A DNA stretch of 64,000 nt from UBA668 sp039796575 (GTDB lineage Bacteria > Actinomycetota > Acidimicrobiia > Acidimicrobiales > Ilumatobacteraceae). The notes beneath the pieces are model-generated. The model did not search any database, was not told the origin of the DNA, and worked only from the letters and a program-made list of their open reading frames with translations. The stretch spans positions 1 through 64,000 of the forward strand of contig JBDKJP010000120.1 of NCBI GenBank assembly GCA_039796575.1, read 5' to 3'. Each line of letters starts with the position of its first letter. The stretch's first letter is position 1. Position numbers and translations under genes: made by a program. This document shows positions 54,150-63,125 of the stretch, piece by piece.

Positions 54150-54595
54150 GCCGGATCCTTCGCGTGGACGTGGACGGTGGTGGTGGCCGTGGTGCTGATG
54201 ACGCGGTGCGGGGTGGCCGGTGCCACGAGCGCCGTGTCGCCGGTGCCGAGCGTGCGGCGCTGTACGTCGTGCAGGGTGTGCTGCTCGTCGACGAGCTCGC
54301 CGCTCACCACGTGGAACGCGACGAACTGCTCGTGCACGTGGAGGTCGGCGGCCTCACCGGCCGGCCAGTGCATGACCCACACGTCGTAGATGGGGGTGCT
54401 CAGCACGAGCTCGCGGGTGAGCGCCTGCGGCGGCGCGGCCGTGAGGTCGAACGGCACGGTGACGCGGCCGAGACCGGCGGCGATCTCGAGCAGCAGCTCG
54501 CCGGGGCCGAGCAGCTCGGGCACGGCGGAGGGGTGGCTGGCGCGCGACGCGACGCGCTGCCACGAAGTGGTGTCGTCGACGTCGGTGGGGCTCAT
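54146..54595 (-). CDS. Cupin/cysteine-dioxygenase-like protein
   Basis: Protein of 149 residues with a single cupin-like beta barrel: the first metal motif is HVHEQFVAFHVVSGELVDEQ and the second is near APATPHRVISTTATTTVHVH. This pattern is like the cysteine dioxygenase type I family, but assignment below cupin level is uncertain. It is translationally coupled (ATGA) to the TauD-like gene and has a TAGCCT -10 box 8 nt before ATG 54595, so it heads a two-gene operon. Confidence 0.75.
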   Translation of the reverse strand: MSPTDVDDTTSWQRVASRASHPSAVPELLGPGELLLEIAAGLGRVTVPFDLTAAPPQALTRELVLSTPIYDVWVMHWPAGEAADLHVHEQFVAFHVVSGELVDEQHTLHDVQRRTLGTGDTALVAPATPHRVISTTATTTVHVHAKDPA

Positions 54596-54603
54596 GGTCG
54601 GGC

Positions 54604-54609
54604 AGGCTA
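54604..54609 (-). promoter_or_regulatory. -10 box (TAGCCT) of the cupin-TauD operon
   Basis: TAGCCT ends 8 nt before ATG 54595. Confidence 0.55.
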
Positions 54610-54660
54610 GCCGAATCCCGACTGAACCGGTCATGTATTTCGGTCTGCGACACTGGGCGG

Positions 54661-55320
54661 ATGGAAGCACCTCCCGTCACCGCCACGCAGATCGCCGCCC
54701 TCGAAGGGTTCGACGACTGGCGCTTCGTGCTCGGCACGCTGCGCGCCGACTTCCAGGCCGGGTCGTACCCGGCGGCTGCCGCACTCGTGGTCGCCATCAC
54801 CGAGGCGGCCGAAGCGGCCGTGCACCACCCCGACATCGACATCCGCTACCCGGGTCGCGTGCGGGTGGTGCTCACCACGCACGCCACGGGCTGCGTCACC
54901 GAGCTCGACGTGGCGCTGGCCCGCGACATCTCGCGGCTGGCCGCGGCGGCCGGCGCGGCGCCGGCGCCCGAGCACGGTCAGGCGCTCGAGATCGCCATCG
55001 ACACCATGGACGCCGATCGCATCCGTCCGTTCTGGGCGGCCGTGCTCGGCTACCGCGAGGTAGGCGGCGCGTTGGTCGACCCGCTGCGCGCCGGGCCGGC
55101 GTTCTGGTTCCAGCAGATGGACGAGCCGCGCACCGATCGCGACCGGTTCCACATCGACGTGTCGGTGCCGCACGACCAGGCCGAGGCGCGGGTGGCTGCG
55201 GCGTTGTCCGCCGGCGGCCGGCTGGTCACCGACGCGTTCGCCCGGTCGTGGTGGGTGCTCGCCGACGCGGACGGGAACGAGGCGTGCGTGTGCACGTGGC
55301 AGGACCGAGAGGGTCGCTGA
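54661..55320 (+). CDS. Pterin-4a-carbinolamine dehydratase domain fused to a VOC/glyoxalase domain
   Basis: Two-domain protein of 219 residues. Residues 1-97 match the pterin carbinolamine dehydratase fold: AAVHHPDIDIRYPGRVRVVLTTHATGCVTELDVALARDIS contains the conserved HHP and the T-H-x-x-G-x-(L/V)-T region. Residues 107-219 are a glyoxalase-like domain (EIAIDTMDADRIRPFWAAVLGY, RFHIDVSVPHDQA). The fusion is seen in actinobacteria; a role in pterin recycling is uncertain. GACACT lies 6 nt before the ATG. Confidence 0.85.
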   Translation: MEAPPVTATQIAALEGFDDWRFVLGTLRADFQAGSYPAAAALVVAITEAAEAAVHHPDIDIRYPGRVRVVLTTHATGCVTELDVALARDISRLAAAAGAAPAPEHGQALEIAIDTMDADRIRPFWAAVLGYREVGGALVDPLRAGPAFWFQQMDEPRTDRDRFHIDVSVPHDQAEARVAAALSAGGRLVTDAFARSWWVLADADGNEACVCTWQDREGR

Positions 55321-55352
55321 GCCCCGTTTGCGGGGTGCCGGGGCCACTCGGC

Positions 55353-55377
55353 TAGAGTGTACAAGTCCGATACAAGT
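55353..55377 (+). promoter_or_regulatory. icd promoter with two TACAAGT direct repeats
   Basis: TAGAGT (55353-55358) is a likely -10. Two TACAAGT copies (55360-55366 and 55371-55377) start exactly 11 bp apart, about one helical turn, across the expected transcription start. They may bind a regulator of icd. Confidence 0.45.
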
Positions 55378-55401
55378 GGGCCTGACGCAAGGAGACCGGT
55401 G

Positions 55402-56619
55402 ATGGCGAAGATCAAGGTGAACACGCCGATCGTGGAGATGGACGGCGACGAGATGACGCGCATCATCTGGCAGTTCATCAAGGACAAGCTCATCCTCCCG
55501 TACCTCGACGTCGAGCTCGACTACTACGACCTCGGCATCGAGCACCGCGACGCCACCGACGACCAGGTCACCATCGACTCGGCCAACGCCACCAAGAAGT
55601 ACGGCGTGGCCGTCAAGTGCGCCACCATCACCCCCGACGAAGCCCGCGTCGAGGAGTTCGGCCTGAAGAAGATGTGGAAGAGCCCGAACGGCACCATCCG
55701 CAACATCCTCGGCGGCGTCATCTTCCGCGAGCCCATCGTCATCTCCAACATCCCGCGCCTCGTGCCGGGCTGGACCAAGCCCATCGTCATCGGTCGTCAC
55801 GCCCACGGCGACCAGTACAAGGCCACCGACTTCAAGGTCCCCGGCGCCGGCAAGGTCACCATGACCTACGTGCCGGCCGACGGCAGCGCACCGGTCGAGA
55901 TGACCGTCGCCGACTTCGGCGCCGACGGCGGCGTCACGATGGGCATGTACAACTACAACGACAGCATCCGCGACTTCGCCCGCGCCTCGCTGCGGTACGG
56001 CATCCTGCGCAACTACCCGGTGTACCTCTCCACCAAGAACACCATCCTCAAGGCGTACGACGGCCAGTTCAAGGACATCTTCGAAGAGGTGTACCAGAAC
56101 GAGTTCAAGGCCGAGATGGACGCCCTCGGCCTCACCTACGAGCACCGCCTCATCGACGACATGGTCGCCTGCGCCATGAAGTGGGAGGGCGGCTACGTGT
56201 GGGCGTGCAAGAACTACGACGGCGACGTGCAGAGCGACACCGTGGCACAGGGCTACGGCTCGCTCGGTCTGATGACCAGCGTGCTGATGACCCCCGACGG
56301 CAAGACCGTCGAGGCCGAAGCCGCGCACGGCACGGTCACTCGCCACTACCGCGAGCACCAGAAGGGCAACAAGACCTCGACGAACCCCATCGCGTCGATC
56401 TACGCCTGGACCCAGGGCCTCACCTACCGCGGCCAGATGGACGGCACCCCCGACGTGGTGAACTTCGCCAAGGCGCTCGAGTCGGTGTGCGTCGAGGCCG
56501 TCGAGCAGGGCGAGATGACCAAGGACCTCGCGCTCCTCATCAGCAAGGACGCGCCGTGGCTCACCACCGAGGACTTCCTCGATGCGCTCGACCGTCGCCT
56601 GCAGGCCAAGATGGCGTGA
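55402..56619 (+). CDS. icd: NADP-dependent isocitrate dehydrogenase (eukaryote-like dimeric type)
   Basis: TCA-cycle enzyme that converts isocitrate to 2-oxoglutarate; 405 residues. The N-terminus AKIKVNTPIVEMDGDEMTRI, then KSPNGTIRNILGGVIFREPI and GRHAHGDQYKATD, are diagnostic of the homodimeric subfamily shared with eukaryotes rather than the E. coli type. ATG 55402 has AAGGAG 7 nt upstream. Its stop overlaps the GNAT start by GTGA. Confidence 0.97.
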   Translation: MAKIKVNTPIVEMDGDEMTRIIWQFIKDKLILPYLDVELDYYDLGIEHRDATDDQVTIDSANATKKYGVAVKCATITPDEARVEEFGLKKMWKSPNGTIRNILGGVIFREPIVISNIPRLVPGWTKPIVIGRHAHGDQYKATDFKVPGAGKVTMTYVPADGSAPVEMTVADFGADGGVTMGMYNYNDSIRDFARASLRYGILRNYPVYLSTKNTILKAYDGQFKDIFEEVYQNEFKAEMDALGLTYEHRLIDDMVACAMKWEGGYVWACKNYDGDVQSDTVAQGYGSLGLMTSVLMTPDGKTVEAEAAHGTVTRHYREHQKGNKTSTNPIASIYAWTQGLTYRGQMDGTPDVVNFAKALESVCVEAVEQGEMTKDLALLISKDAPWLTTEDFLDALDRRLQAKMA

Positions 56620-57104
56620 TCGTCGTCCGCGACCTCCGCGCCGACGACGATCTGGTGCGCCTCGGCGACATCGTCCGCGACGCGTACCTCAACATCCCCG
56701 ACTACCCGCCCGACCCCGACTACGACGTCACGCTCGACCGCGTCGGTGAACGTGCCGCCGAGGCGCGCATCATCGTGGCCGAGCTCGACGGCGAGCTCGT
56801 CGGGTGCCTCACGTTCGTCGACGACATGTCGTCGCACCTGTTCGAGTACCCCGACCACTCGGTGGTGTGCATTCGCATGTTCGGTGTCGACGGTTCGCGG
56901 CAGGGAGCAGGCATCGGTCGCACGATGCTGCAGTGGTGCCTCGACGAGGCGCGGCGTCTCGGCCGTGACGGCATCGGGCTGCACACCATCGCGCAGATGA
57001 CGTCGGCCATCCGGCTGTACGAACGGTTCGGGTTCCGCCGCATGCCGCAGTACGACGAGGAGTTCTACGGGGCCATCGGCCTCGCCTACGAGCTGCGGTT
57101 CTGA
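56616..57104 (+). CDS. GNAT-family N-acetyltransferase
   Basis: Acetyltransferase of 162 residues. The acetyl-CoA loop reads MFGVDGSRQGAGIGRTML (Q/R-x-x-G-x-G/A), followed by AIRLYERFGFRRMP. The acceptor is unknown. The start is GTG 56616, coupled to the icd stop; the gene may acetylate a protein or metabolite tied to central carbon flux, but that is position only. Confidence 0.9.
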   Translation: MIVVRDLRADDDLVRLGDIVRDAYLNIPDYPPDPDYDVTLDRVGERAAEARIIVAELDGELVGCLTFVDDMSSHLFEYPDHSVVCIRMFGVDGSRQGAGIGRTMLQWCLDEARRLGRDGIGLHTIAQMTSAIRLYERFGFRRMPQYDEEFYGAIGLAYELRF

Positions 57105-57125
57105 CGACCCGGCGGGCCGCACCGT

Positions 57126-57131
57126 TAGCCT
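57126..57131 (+). promoter_or_regulatory. -10 box (TAGCCT) of queA
   Basis: TAGCCT ends 8 nt before ATG 57140 and would drive the queA-tgt-yajC-secDF region. Confidence 0.55.
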
Positions 57132-57139
57132 CGACGCCC

Positions 57140-58150
57140 ATGCGTCTCGAGGACTTCGACTACCCCCTGCCCGACGAGCGCATCGCCCAGCACCCCGTGG
57201 AGCCGCGCGACTCGGCACGGTTGCTGGTCGATCAGGGGAGCGCCGCGCCGCTGCACCGTCACGTGCGCGACCTGCGCGAGTTGCTCCACGAGGGTGACCT
57301 GCTGGTGGTGAACGACAGTCGCGTCATCCCGGCCCGGCTGCGGCTGGCCCGGTCCACCGGCGGCGCTGCCGAGGCGCTGCTGCTCGACCCGCTCGACGCC
57401 GACCGGCGCGTGTGGGAGGCCATGGTGCGCCCGGCGAAGAAGTTGAAGGCGGGGGAGGAACTGCTGTCAAACGGCGTGCCCTTCGTGCGCGTCGTGCGCC
57501 GCAGCGACGCCGGCGACACGATGGTGGTGGAGCTCATCGGCGAGGGCGACCCGCTCACCCTGCTGCAGACCCACGGTGAGATGCCGCTGCCGCCCTACAT
57601 CTCGGCCCGCCTCGACCAGCCCGAGCGCTACCAGACCGTGTACTCCAACGAGCCCGGTTCCGCCGCCGCGCCCACGGCGGGGTTGCACTTCACGCCCGAA
57701 CTGTTGGCCGACCTGGCCGCGGCGGGCGTGCAGACCGCGCGGGTGGAACTGGTGGTGGGCCTCGACACGTTCAAGCCCGTCAGCGAGGCCGACCCGCGCG
57801 AGCACCCGATGCACAGCGAGCGGTACCGCGTGCCGGCGGCCACCGTCGACGCGTGCCGCGCGGCGCGGCGCGTGGTCGCCGTCGGCACCACCAGCGTGCG
57901 CGCGCTCGAGAGTGCAGCGACGCTCGGGGAGCTCGAGGGGCGCACGCGCATCTTCATCCACCGCCCGTACGAGTGGAAGACCGTCGACGTGATGATGACC
58001 AACTTCCACATGCCGCGCACCACGCTGCTGATGATGATCGACGCGTTCGTCGGCCCCCGCTGGCGACGCCTCTACGACACCGCGCTCGCCGAGGACTACC
58101 GCTTCCTCAGCTTCGGCGACGCCATGCTGCTCGACAGGAGCCTCTCGTAA
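57140..58150 (+). CDS. queA: S-adenosylmethionine:tRNA ribosyltransferase-isomerase QueA
   Basis: Queuosine-pathway enzyme that forms epoxyqueuosine on tRNA; 336 residues. It opens MRLEDFDYPLPDERIAQHPVEPRDSARLLV and contains GEMPLPPYISARLDQPERYQTVYS, AAPTAGLHFTPELL and TNFHMPRTTLLMMIDAFVG, all diagnostic. The stop TAA shares a base with the tgt start. Confidence 0.97.
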   Translation: MRLEDFDYPLPDERIAQHPVEPRDSARLLVDQGSAAPLHRHVRDLRELLHEGDLLVVNDSRVIPARLRLARSTGGAAEALLLDPLDADRRVWEAMVRPAKKLKAGEELLSNGVPFVRVVRRSDAGDTMVVELIGEGDPLTLLQTHGEMPLPPYISARLDQPERYQTVYSNEPGSAAAPTAGLHFTPELLADLAAAGVQTARVELVVGLDTFKPVSEADPREHPMHSERYRVPAATVDACRAARRVVAVGTTSVRALESAATLGELEGRTRIFIHRPYEWKTVDVMMTNFHMPRTTLLMMIDAFVGPRWRRLYDTALAEDYRFLSFGDAMLLDRSLS

Positions 58151-59247
58151 TGCACGCCGTTCAGTTCTCCGCCACGGCCACCGACGGTGCAGCGCGCACC
58201 GGCGTGGCCACCACGGCCCGCGGCTCGTACCGCACCCCGTGCTTCATGCCCGTGGGCACCCGCGGCGCCATCAAGTACCTCTGCGCCGCCGACTACGAGC
58301 GGCTCGGCGCCGAGATCGTGCTCGGCAACACCTACCACCTGATGCTGCGTCCGGGCGCCGAGACCGTCGCGCAGTTCGGTGGCCTCGGGAAGTTCGCCGC
58401 GTGGGGCGGCCTCACGCTCACCGACTCGGGCGGGTTCCAGGTGTTCAGCCTCGACCCGAAGGTCGACGACGACGGGGTCACGTTCAAGAGCACCTACGAC
58501 GGCTCGTCGCACCAGTTCACCCCCGAGATCGCGGTCCACACCCAGGAACTGCTCGGCGCCGACATCCAGATGGTGCTCGACGTGTGCGTGTCGCTGCCGT
58601 CGCCGCCCGACGTGGTGCGGCTCGGCCTCGAGCGCACGTCGGCATGGGCGGCACGGGCGAAGGCCGCGCACCAGCGGCCCGATCAGGCGCTGTTCGGCAT
58701 CGTGCAGGGCGGCATCTCCGAGTCGATGCGGGCGGAGAGCGCGCAGCGCACCGTCGAGATCGGCTTCGACGGGTACGGCATCGGTGGCCTCAGCGTGGGG
58801 GAGACCCGCGCCGAGATGGTGCCCGCCCTCGCCGCCGCCATCGAGCACCTGCCCACCGACCGGCCCCGCTACCTGATGGGCGTCGGCGACCCGGCGAGCC
58901 TGGTGGAGGCCGTCGCGCTCGGCGTCGACCAGTTCGACTGCGTGATGCAGACCCGCATCGGCCGCCACGGCACCGCGCTCACCGACGCCGGCAAGCTCCA
59001 CGTGAAGAACGCGAAGTGGGCGCTGAGCGACGAGCCGATCGACGCGAACTGTGGCTGCGAGGTGTGCGCGCGGCACAGCCGGGGCTACATCCGGCACCTG
59101 TTCCAAGTGGGTGAGCCCACCGCGGCGCGCCTGATGAGCCTGCACAACGTGGCCTGGACGCTGCAGTTGATGGCACGCATGCGGGCCGCCATCGAGGCGG
59201 GCACGTTCCAGCAGTTGCGGGCCGATGTGCTCGCCGTCTGGGGCTGA
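58150..59247 (+). CDS. tgt: Queuine/preQ1 tRNA-guanine transglycosylase
   Basis: Base-exchange enzyme that inserts preQ1 at the wobble position of GUN-decoding tRNAs; 365 residues. TDSGGFQVFSL carries the active-site Asp, GIVQGG and GVGDP follow, and the zinc site is CGCEVCARHSRGYIRHL with a distal His. Together with queA this implies queuosine in this organism, which mycobacteria lack. Confidence 0.97.
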   Translation: MHAVQFSATATDGAARTGVATTARGSYRTPCFMPVGTRGAIKYLCAADYERLGAEIVLGNTYHLMLRPGAETVAQFGGLGKFAAWGGLTLTDSGGFQVFSLDPKVDDDGVTFKSTYDGSSHQFTPEIAVHTQELLGADIQMVLDVCVSLPSPPDVVRLGLERTSAWAARAKAAHQRPDQALFGIVQGGISESMRAESAQRTVEIGFDGYGIGGLSVGETRAEMVPALAAAIEHLPTDRPRYLMGVGDPASLVEAVALGVDQFDCVMQTRIGRHGTALTDAGKLHVKNAKWALSDEPIDANCGCEVCARHSRGYIRHLFQVGEPTAARLMSLHNVAWTLQLMARMRAAIEAGTFQQLRADVLAVWG

Positions 59248-59271
59248 TCGGCTTTCCCCCGCACCTGCGGT

Positions 59272-59277
59272 TAGAAT
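59272..59277 (+). promoter_or_regulatory. -10 box (TAGAAT) before yajC
   Basis: TAGAAT lies 55 nt before ATG 59333. The leader contains a small hairpin (GGAGGG-CCTTC-CCCTCC, about 59291-59307) that holds the only GGAGG sequence. Confidence 0.45.
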
Positions 59278-59332
59278 CGCCGATCGGTCCGGAGGGCCTT
59301 CCCCTCCTTCGTCAACGGTTGGTCGTTCTTCT

Positions 59333-59737
59333 ATGCGTTCCGTCCATCTCGCCTCCGTCCTCGGCTCCAGCTCCGGCTCCAGCAGTGGCGGCAGCGCCCT
59401 CGGCCTCATCCTCCCCTTCGCCATCATGGGCGTGGCGATGTACTTCCTGCTCATCCGCCCGCAGAAGCGCCGCCAGCGCGAGCAGCTGGCGCTGCAGCAG
59501 GCCATCGAGGTGGGCGACGAGATCATGACCACGTCGGGCGTGTACGGCTTCGTCACGAGCTTCGAGGGCGACATCGCCTGGATCGAGATCGACGACGACG
59601 TGCAGATCCGCATCGCCCGTCAGGCCATCCAGCGCAAGGTCGACACCAGCAAGGGTGAGACCGCGGTGCCCACCGACAAGGACGCACCGGCGCCCAGCTC
59701 GACCCCGGTCGACGACATCGTCAACGACGAGTCCTGA
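59333..59737 (+). CDS. yajC: Preprotein translocase subunit YajC
   Basis: Small membrane partner of SecDF; 134 residues. One transmembrane helix (about 22-42) is followed by RPQKRRQREQ and the conserved VGDEIMTTSGVYGFVTSFEGDIAWIEIDDDV. ATG 59333 was chosen because the Ser/Gly-rich N-terminus and helix follow directly. secD starts 8 bp downstream. Confidence 0.93.
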   Translation: MRSVHLASVLGSSSGSSSGGSALGLILPFAIMGVAMYFLLIRPQKRRQREQLALQQAIEVGDEIMTTSGVYGFVTSFEGDIAWIEIDDDVQIRIARQAIQRKVDTSKGETAVPTDKDAPAPSSTPVDDIVNDES

Positions 59738-59745
59738 TCCCACCC

Positions 59746-61380
59746 ATGCGCAGGAAACTCATCATCTCGTTGGTGGGGATCATGGTGGTCGCCTATGGCG
59801 CCCTCATCCTCACCATCGTCACCGACAGCAAGCCCGCGCTCGGCCTCGACCTGCAGGGCGGCATCTCCGTCACCCAGCAGGCGGTCTCGGGTGCTGACTG
59901 CACCGACGCCAGCATGCAGTTGGCCGTCGAGAAGATCCGTGAGCGCGTCGACAGCCTCGGCGTGGCCGAGCCGGAGATCCTCTGCCAGGGCGACACCATC
60001 GTCACCAACCTCCCCGGCGTCGACAACCAGGAACAGGCCATCCAGCTCGTGCAGGTCACCGGTGCGGTGTACCTGCGCCCCGTGCTGCAGAGCTGCCAGA
60101 TCCTGAACCTCACCGACCCCACCGACAGCACCACCACGGTCGCCGGTGGCTCGTCCACCACGGTGCCGGCCTCGAGCACCACGGCGGCCGGTGGCCCGGC
60201 TCGCGGCGTGAGCGCCGCGAACACCACCCCCGACTCGGCAGCACCCGACACCGGTGCCCCCACCACCACGGTGGCGGCGGTCGGCGCCGCGGCGTCGAGC
60301 ACGTCGGTGGCCGCCACGTCGACCACGGCGTCGGGCCCCACCACGAGCACCACCTCGCCGCCGCTCGACGAGAACGGGTTCCCCATCCAGGACTCCGACC
60401 CGAACAACCCGCAGATCCTGCCGCTGTTCCGCAGCGACCCGCCGCAGTACTGCTACGTCGGCCCCGCCCAGGGCACCGGTGAGGTCTTCCAGGACAACGC
60501 CACCGCCACGGTCATCTCCGGCAAGGGCTGGGGCGTGGTCGTCGACCTCCGCAGCGGCGCCGACGGCGAAGACGTGTGGAACAACCTCGCGCAGCAGTGT
60601 TACAGCGCCGCCGACACCTGCCCCACGCAGCAGATCGCCATCGACCTCGACGGTGCGCTGCAGTCGGTGGCCACGGTGCAGCAGCCCACGTTCAACGGCA
60701 GCGTCGAGATCAGCGGTTCGTTCACCGAGAGCGACGCGAAGAACCTCGCACGCGTCATCAACAGCGGTTCGCTGCCGGTGGAGCTCGAGCTCCAGTCGGT
60801 GCAGAACGTGTCGGCCAGCCTCGGCAAGGACTCCCTGCGCGCCGCGGTCATCTCCGGCCTCGTCGGCGTGCTGCTGGTGCTCATCTTCATGGTTGCCTAC
60901 TACCGCATGCTCGGCCTCATCGTGGCCATCGGCGTCACGGTGTCGGGCGGTCTGCTGTGGGGCATCGTCACCTGGCTCTCCAAGACCAGCGGCCTCACGC
61001 TGTCGCTGTCCGGCATCGCCGGCATCATCGTGTCGGTCGGCGTCACCGTCGACTCGTACGTGGTGTTCTTCGAACGATTGAAGGACGAAGTGCGCGCCGG
61101 CAAGACGTTGCGCAACAGCGCACTGCGCGGCTTCCAGGGGGCGTGGCGCACCATCGTCATCGCCGACCTGGTGTCGCTCATCGGTGCCTTCGTGCTGTGG
61201 TACCTCACCGTCGGTGCGGTGCGCGGCTTCGCGTTCTTCCTCGGCCTGTCCACGTTGTGCGACCTCGTGGTGGCCTACTTCTTCACCCGACCGATGGTCC
61301 TCCTGCTCGCCCGTACCAAGTGGATGGAGCGGCGCAAGGTGATGGGCATCGAGGTCACCCCGCAGGGAGCCACGGCATGA
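59746..61380 (+). CDS. secD: Protein translocase subunit SecD
   Basis: Proton-driven export factor of 544 residues. The first helix and KPALGLDLQGGISVTQQAV open the P1 domain; the later membrane domain has ALGLVGVLLVLIFMVAYYRMLG-like segments and GIIVSVGVTVDSYVVFFERLKDEVRAGK. Residues about 122-207 are a Thr/Ser/Ala/Pro-rich low-complexity insertion inside the exported domain, absent in typical SecD. The stop overlaps secF by ATGA. Confidence 0.95.
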   Translation: MRRKLIISLVGIMVVAYGALILTIVTDSKPALGLDLQGGISVTQQAVSGADCTDASMQLAVEKIRERVDSLGVAEPEILCQGDTIVTNLPGVDNQEQAIQLVQVTGAVYLRPVLQSCQILNLTDPTDSTTTVAGGSSTTVPASSTTAAGGPARGVSAANTTPDSAAPDTGAPTTTVAAVGAAASSTSVAATSTTASGPTTSTTSPPLDENGFPIQDSDPNNPQILPLFRSDPPQYCYVGPAQGTGEVFQDNATATVISGKGWGVVVDLRSGADGEDVWNNLAQQCYSAADTCPTQQIAIDLDGALQSVATVQQPTFNGSVEISGSFTESDAKNLARVINSGSLPVELELQSVQNVSASLGKDSLRAAVISGLVGVLLVLIFMVAYYRMLGLIVAIGVTVSGGLLWGIVTWLSKTSGLTLSLSGIAGIIVSVGVTVDSYVVFFERLKDEVRAGKTLRNSALRGFQGAWRTIVIADLVSLIGAFVLWYLTVGAVRGFAFFLGLSTLCDLVVAYFFTRPMVLLLARTKWMERRKVMGIEVTPQGATA

Positions 61381-62576
61381 CCGACACACTCGTTCCCGAA
61401 GAGTCCCCCGAGACCCCCGGAGCGCCGGTGCGTCAGCGCCGCAGCGCGATGGGCCGGCTGTACCACGGCGAGACCTCCATCGACTTCTACGGTCGTCGCT
61501 GGATCGGTCTCGGCATCTCGGCCCTGCTCATCCTCGTCACGCTCGTGTCGCTGTTCACCCGCGGCCTCAACCTCAGCCTCGAGTTCGAGGGTGGCGTGCT
61601 GTGGGAAGTGCCCAGCGAGACCCTCACCGAGGACCAGGCCCGCGCCATCCTCGACGACAACGGGCTCGACGGCGCCAGCGCCAAGGTGCAGATCCTCACC
61701 TCGAAGGAGACCGGCCGCAGCGTCGAGATCCAGGTGACCAGCCAGCCCGACGACGTGCGCGCGAAGGTGCAGGCGGCGTTCGCCGAGGAGGTCGGCGTGT
61801 CCACCGACGAAGTGGCCACGCAACTCGTGAGTAGCAGTTGGGGTTCCAGCATCACCGAGAAGGCCGTCCGCGCTCTCATCATCTTCATGGTGCTGGTCGC
61901 CGCCTTCATCGCCTGGCGTCTCGAGTGGCGCATGGCGCTCGCCGCCATCGTGGCCATGGTGCACGACGTGCTGATCAGTGTCGGCGTGTACTCGGTGTTC
62001 GGCTTCGAGGTGTCGCCCGCCACGGTGGTGGCATTCCTGACGATCCTCGGTTTCTCGCTGTACGACACCATCGTCGTGTTCGACAAGGTGCAGGAGAACC
62101 AGAACCGCTACGCCGGCTACCGCATGCCGTACGCCGACATCGTCAACGTGTCGATGAACCAGGTGCTGATGCGCTCGCTCAACACCAGCCTCGCTGCAGT
62201 GCTGCCGGTGCTGTCGCTGCTGGTGCTCGGCTCGGGCATCCTCGGTGCGTCCACGCTGCGCGAGTTCGCACTCGCACTGCTGGTCGGCCTCATCACCGGT
62301 TCGTACTCGTCGATCTTCATCGCGTCACCGCTCGTGGCCATGGCGAAGGAGCGCGAGCCGAAGTACAAGCCGCTCCGCGGCCGTCACGCCACCGGCGCGG
62401 AGCTCGAGCGGTTGGTGCACGGCGGCGTGCCGTCGGCGCGCCGTGAGGGCAGCCGGCAGCGCAGCAACGCCTCGACGTCGGCACCCGGCGAGGACGCACC
62501 GTTGGCGCCCACGCTCTCGCCCGACGAGGTGCTCACCCACGCACCGCGCCCGCGCAAGAAGAAGCGTCGGGCCTGA
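61377..62576 (+). CDS. secF: Protein translocase subunit SecF
   Basis: Partner of SecD; 399 residues with six helices. Diagnostic segments: LSLEFEGGVLWEV, VAFLTILGFSLYDTIVVFDKVQEN and VSMNQVLMRSLNTSLAAVLPVLSLLVLG. The C-terminal tail (about 330-399) is long, hydrophilic and ends in a basic cluster (RPRKKKRRA). ATG 61377 overlaps the secD stop. Confidence 0.96.
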   Translation: MTDTLVPEESPETPGAPVRQRRSAMGRLYHGETSIDFYGRRWIGLGISALLILVTLVSLFTRGLNLSLEFEGGVLWEVPSETLTEDQARAILDDNGLDGASAKVQILTSKETGRSVEIQVTSQPDDVRAKVQAAFAEEVGVSTDEVATQLVSSSWGSSITEKAVRALIIFMVLVAAFIAWRLEWRMALAAIVAMVHDVLISVGVYSVFGFEVSPATVVAFLTILGFSLYDTIVVFDKVQENQNRYAGYRMPYADIVNVSMNQVLMRSLNTSLAAVLPVLSLLVLGSGILGASTLREFALALLVGLITGSYSSIFIASPLVAMAKEREPKYKPLRGRHATGAELERLVHGGVPSARREGSRQRSNASTSAPGEDAPLAPTLSPDEVLTHAPRPRKKKRRA

Positions 62577-62585
62577 TCCGCCCGG

Positions 62586-62591
62586 TACCCT
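62586..62591 (+). promoter_or_regulatory. -10 box (TACCCT) of apt-relA
   Basis: TACCCT ends 6 nt before ATG 62598, so apt-relA can be transcribed apart from secDF. Confidence 0.55.
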
Positions 62592-62597
62592 CTGGTC

Positions 62598-63125
62598 ATG
62601 GCGTCGAACGGTCACTGGATCACCGAACTGGTCCGCGACATCCCTGATTACCCCACGGCCGGTGTCACCTTCCGCGACATCACGCCGCTGCTGGCCGACG
62701 CCGACGGCTTCCGCCGCAGCATCGACGAACTGGTCACCCGGTTCGCCGACGTGCAGGTCGACCGGGTGCTCGGCATGGAGGCACGTGGCTTCATCGTCGC
62801 CGCCCCCGTGGCCTACTCGCTCGGCGCGTCGTTCGTGCCGGTGCGCAAGGCGGGCAAGCTGCCGTGGGCGGTGGTGCGTGAGGAATACGCGCTCGAGTAC
62901 GGCCGCGACAAGCTCGAGATGCACCGCGATGCCATCCACCCGGGTGAGCGCATCCTGGTCATCGACGACGTGCTCGCCACCGGCGGCACGGCCGATGCCA
63001 CGGTGAAGCTGGTCGAGGCGCTCGGTGGCACGGTGGTGGGGCTCGGGTTCCTGCTCGAGATCGGCGGCCTCGGCGGCCGCGAGAAGCTGACCGGTCACCG
63101 GGTCGAGAGCCTGGCGCTGTACTGA
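62598..63125 (+). CDS. apt: Adenine phosphoribosyltransferase
   Basis: Purine-salvage enzyme converting adenine and PRPP to AMP; 175 residues. VRDIPDYPTAGVTFRDITPLL at the N-terminus and the PRPP loop ILVIDDVLATGGTA are diagnostic, with GMEARGFIVAAPVA between them. The stop shares a base with relA (TGATG). The secF-apt-relA order is conserved in actinobacteria. Confidence 0.97.
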   Translation: MASNGHWITELVRDIPDYPTAGVTFRDITPLLADADGFRRSIDELVTRFADVQVDRVLGMEARGFIVAAPVAYSLGASFVPVRKAGKLPWAVVREEYALEYGRDKLEMHRDAIHPGERILVIDDVLATGGTADATVKLVEALGGTVVGLGFLLEIGGLGGREKLTGHRVESLALY

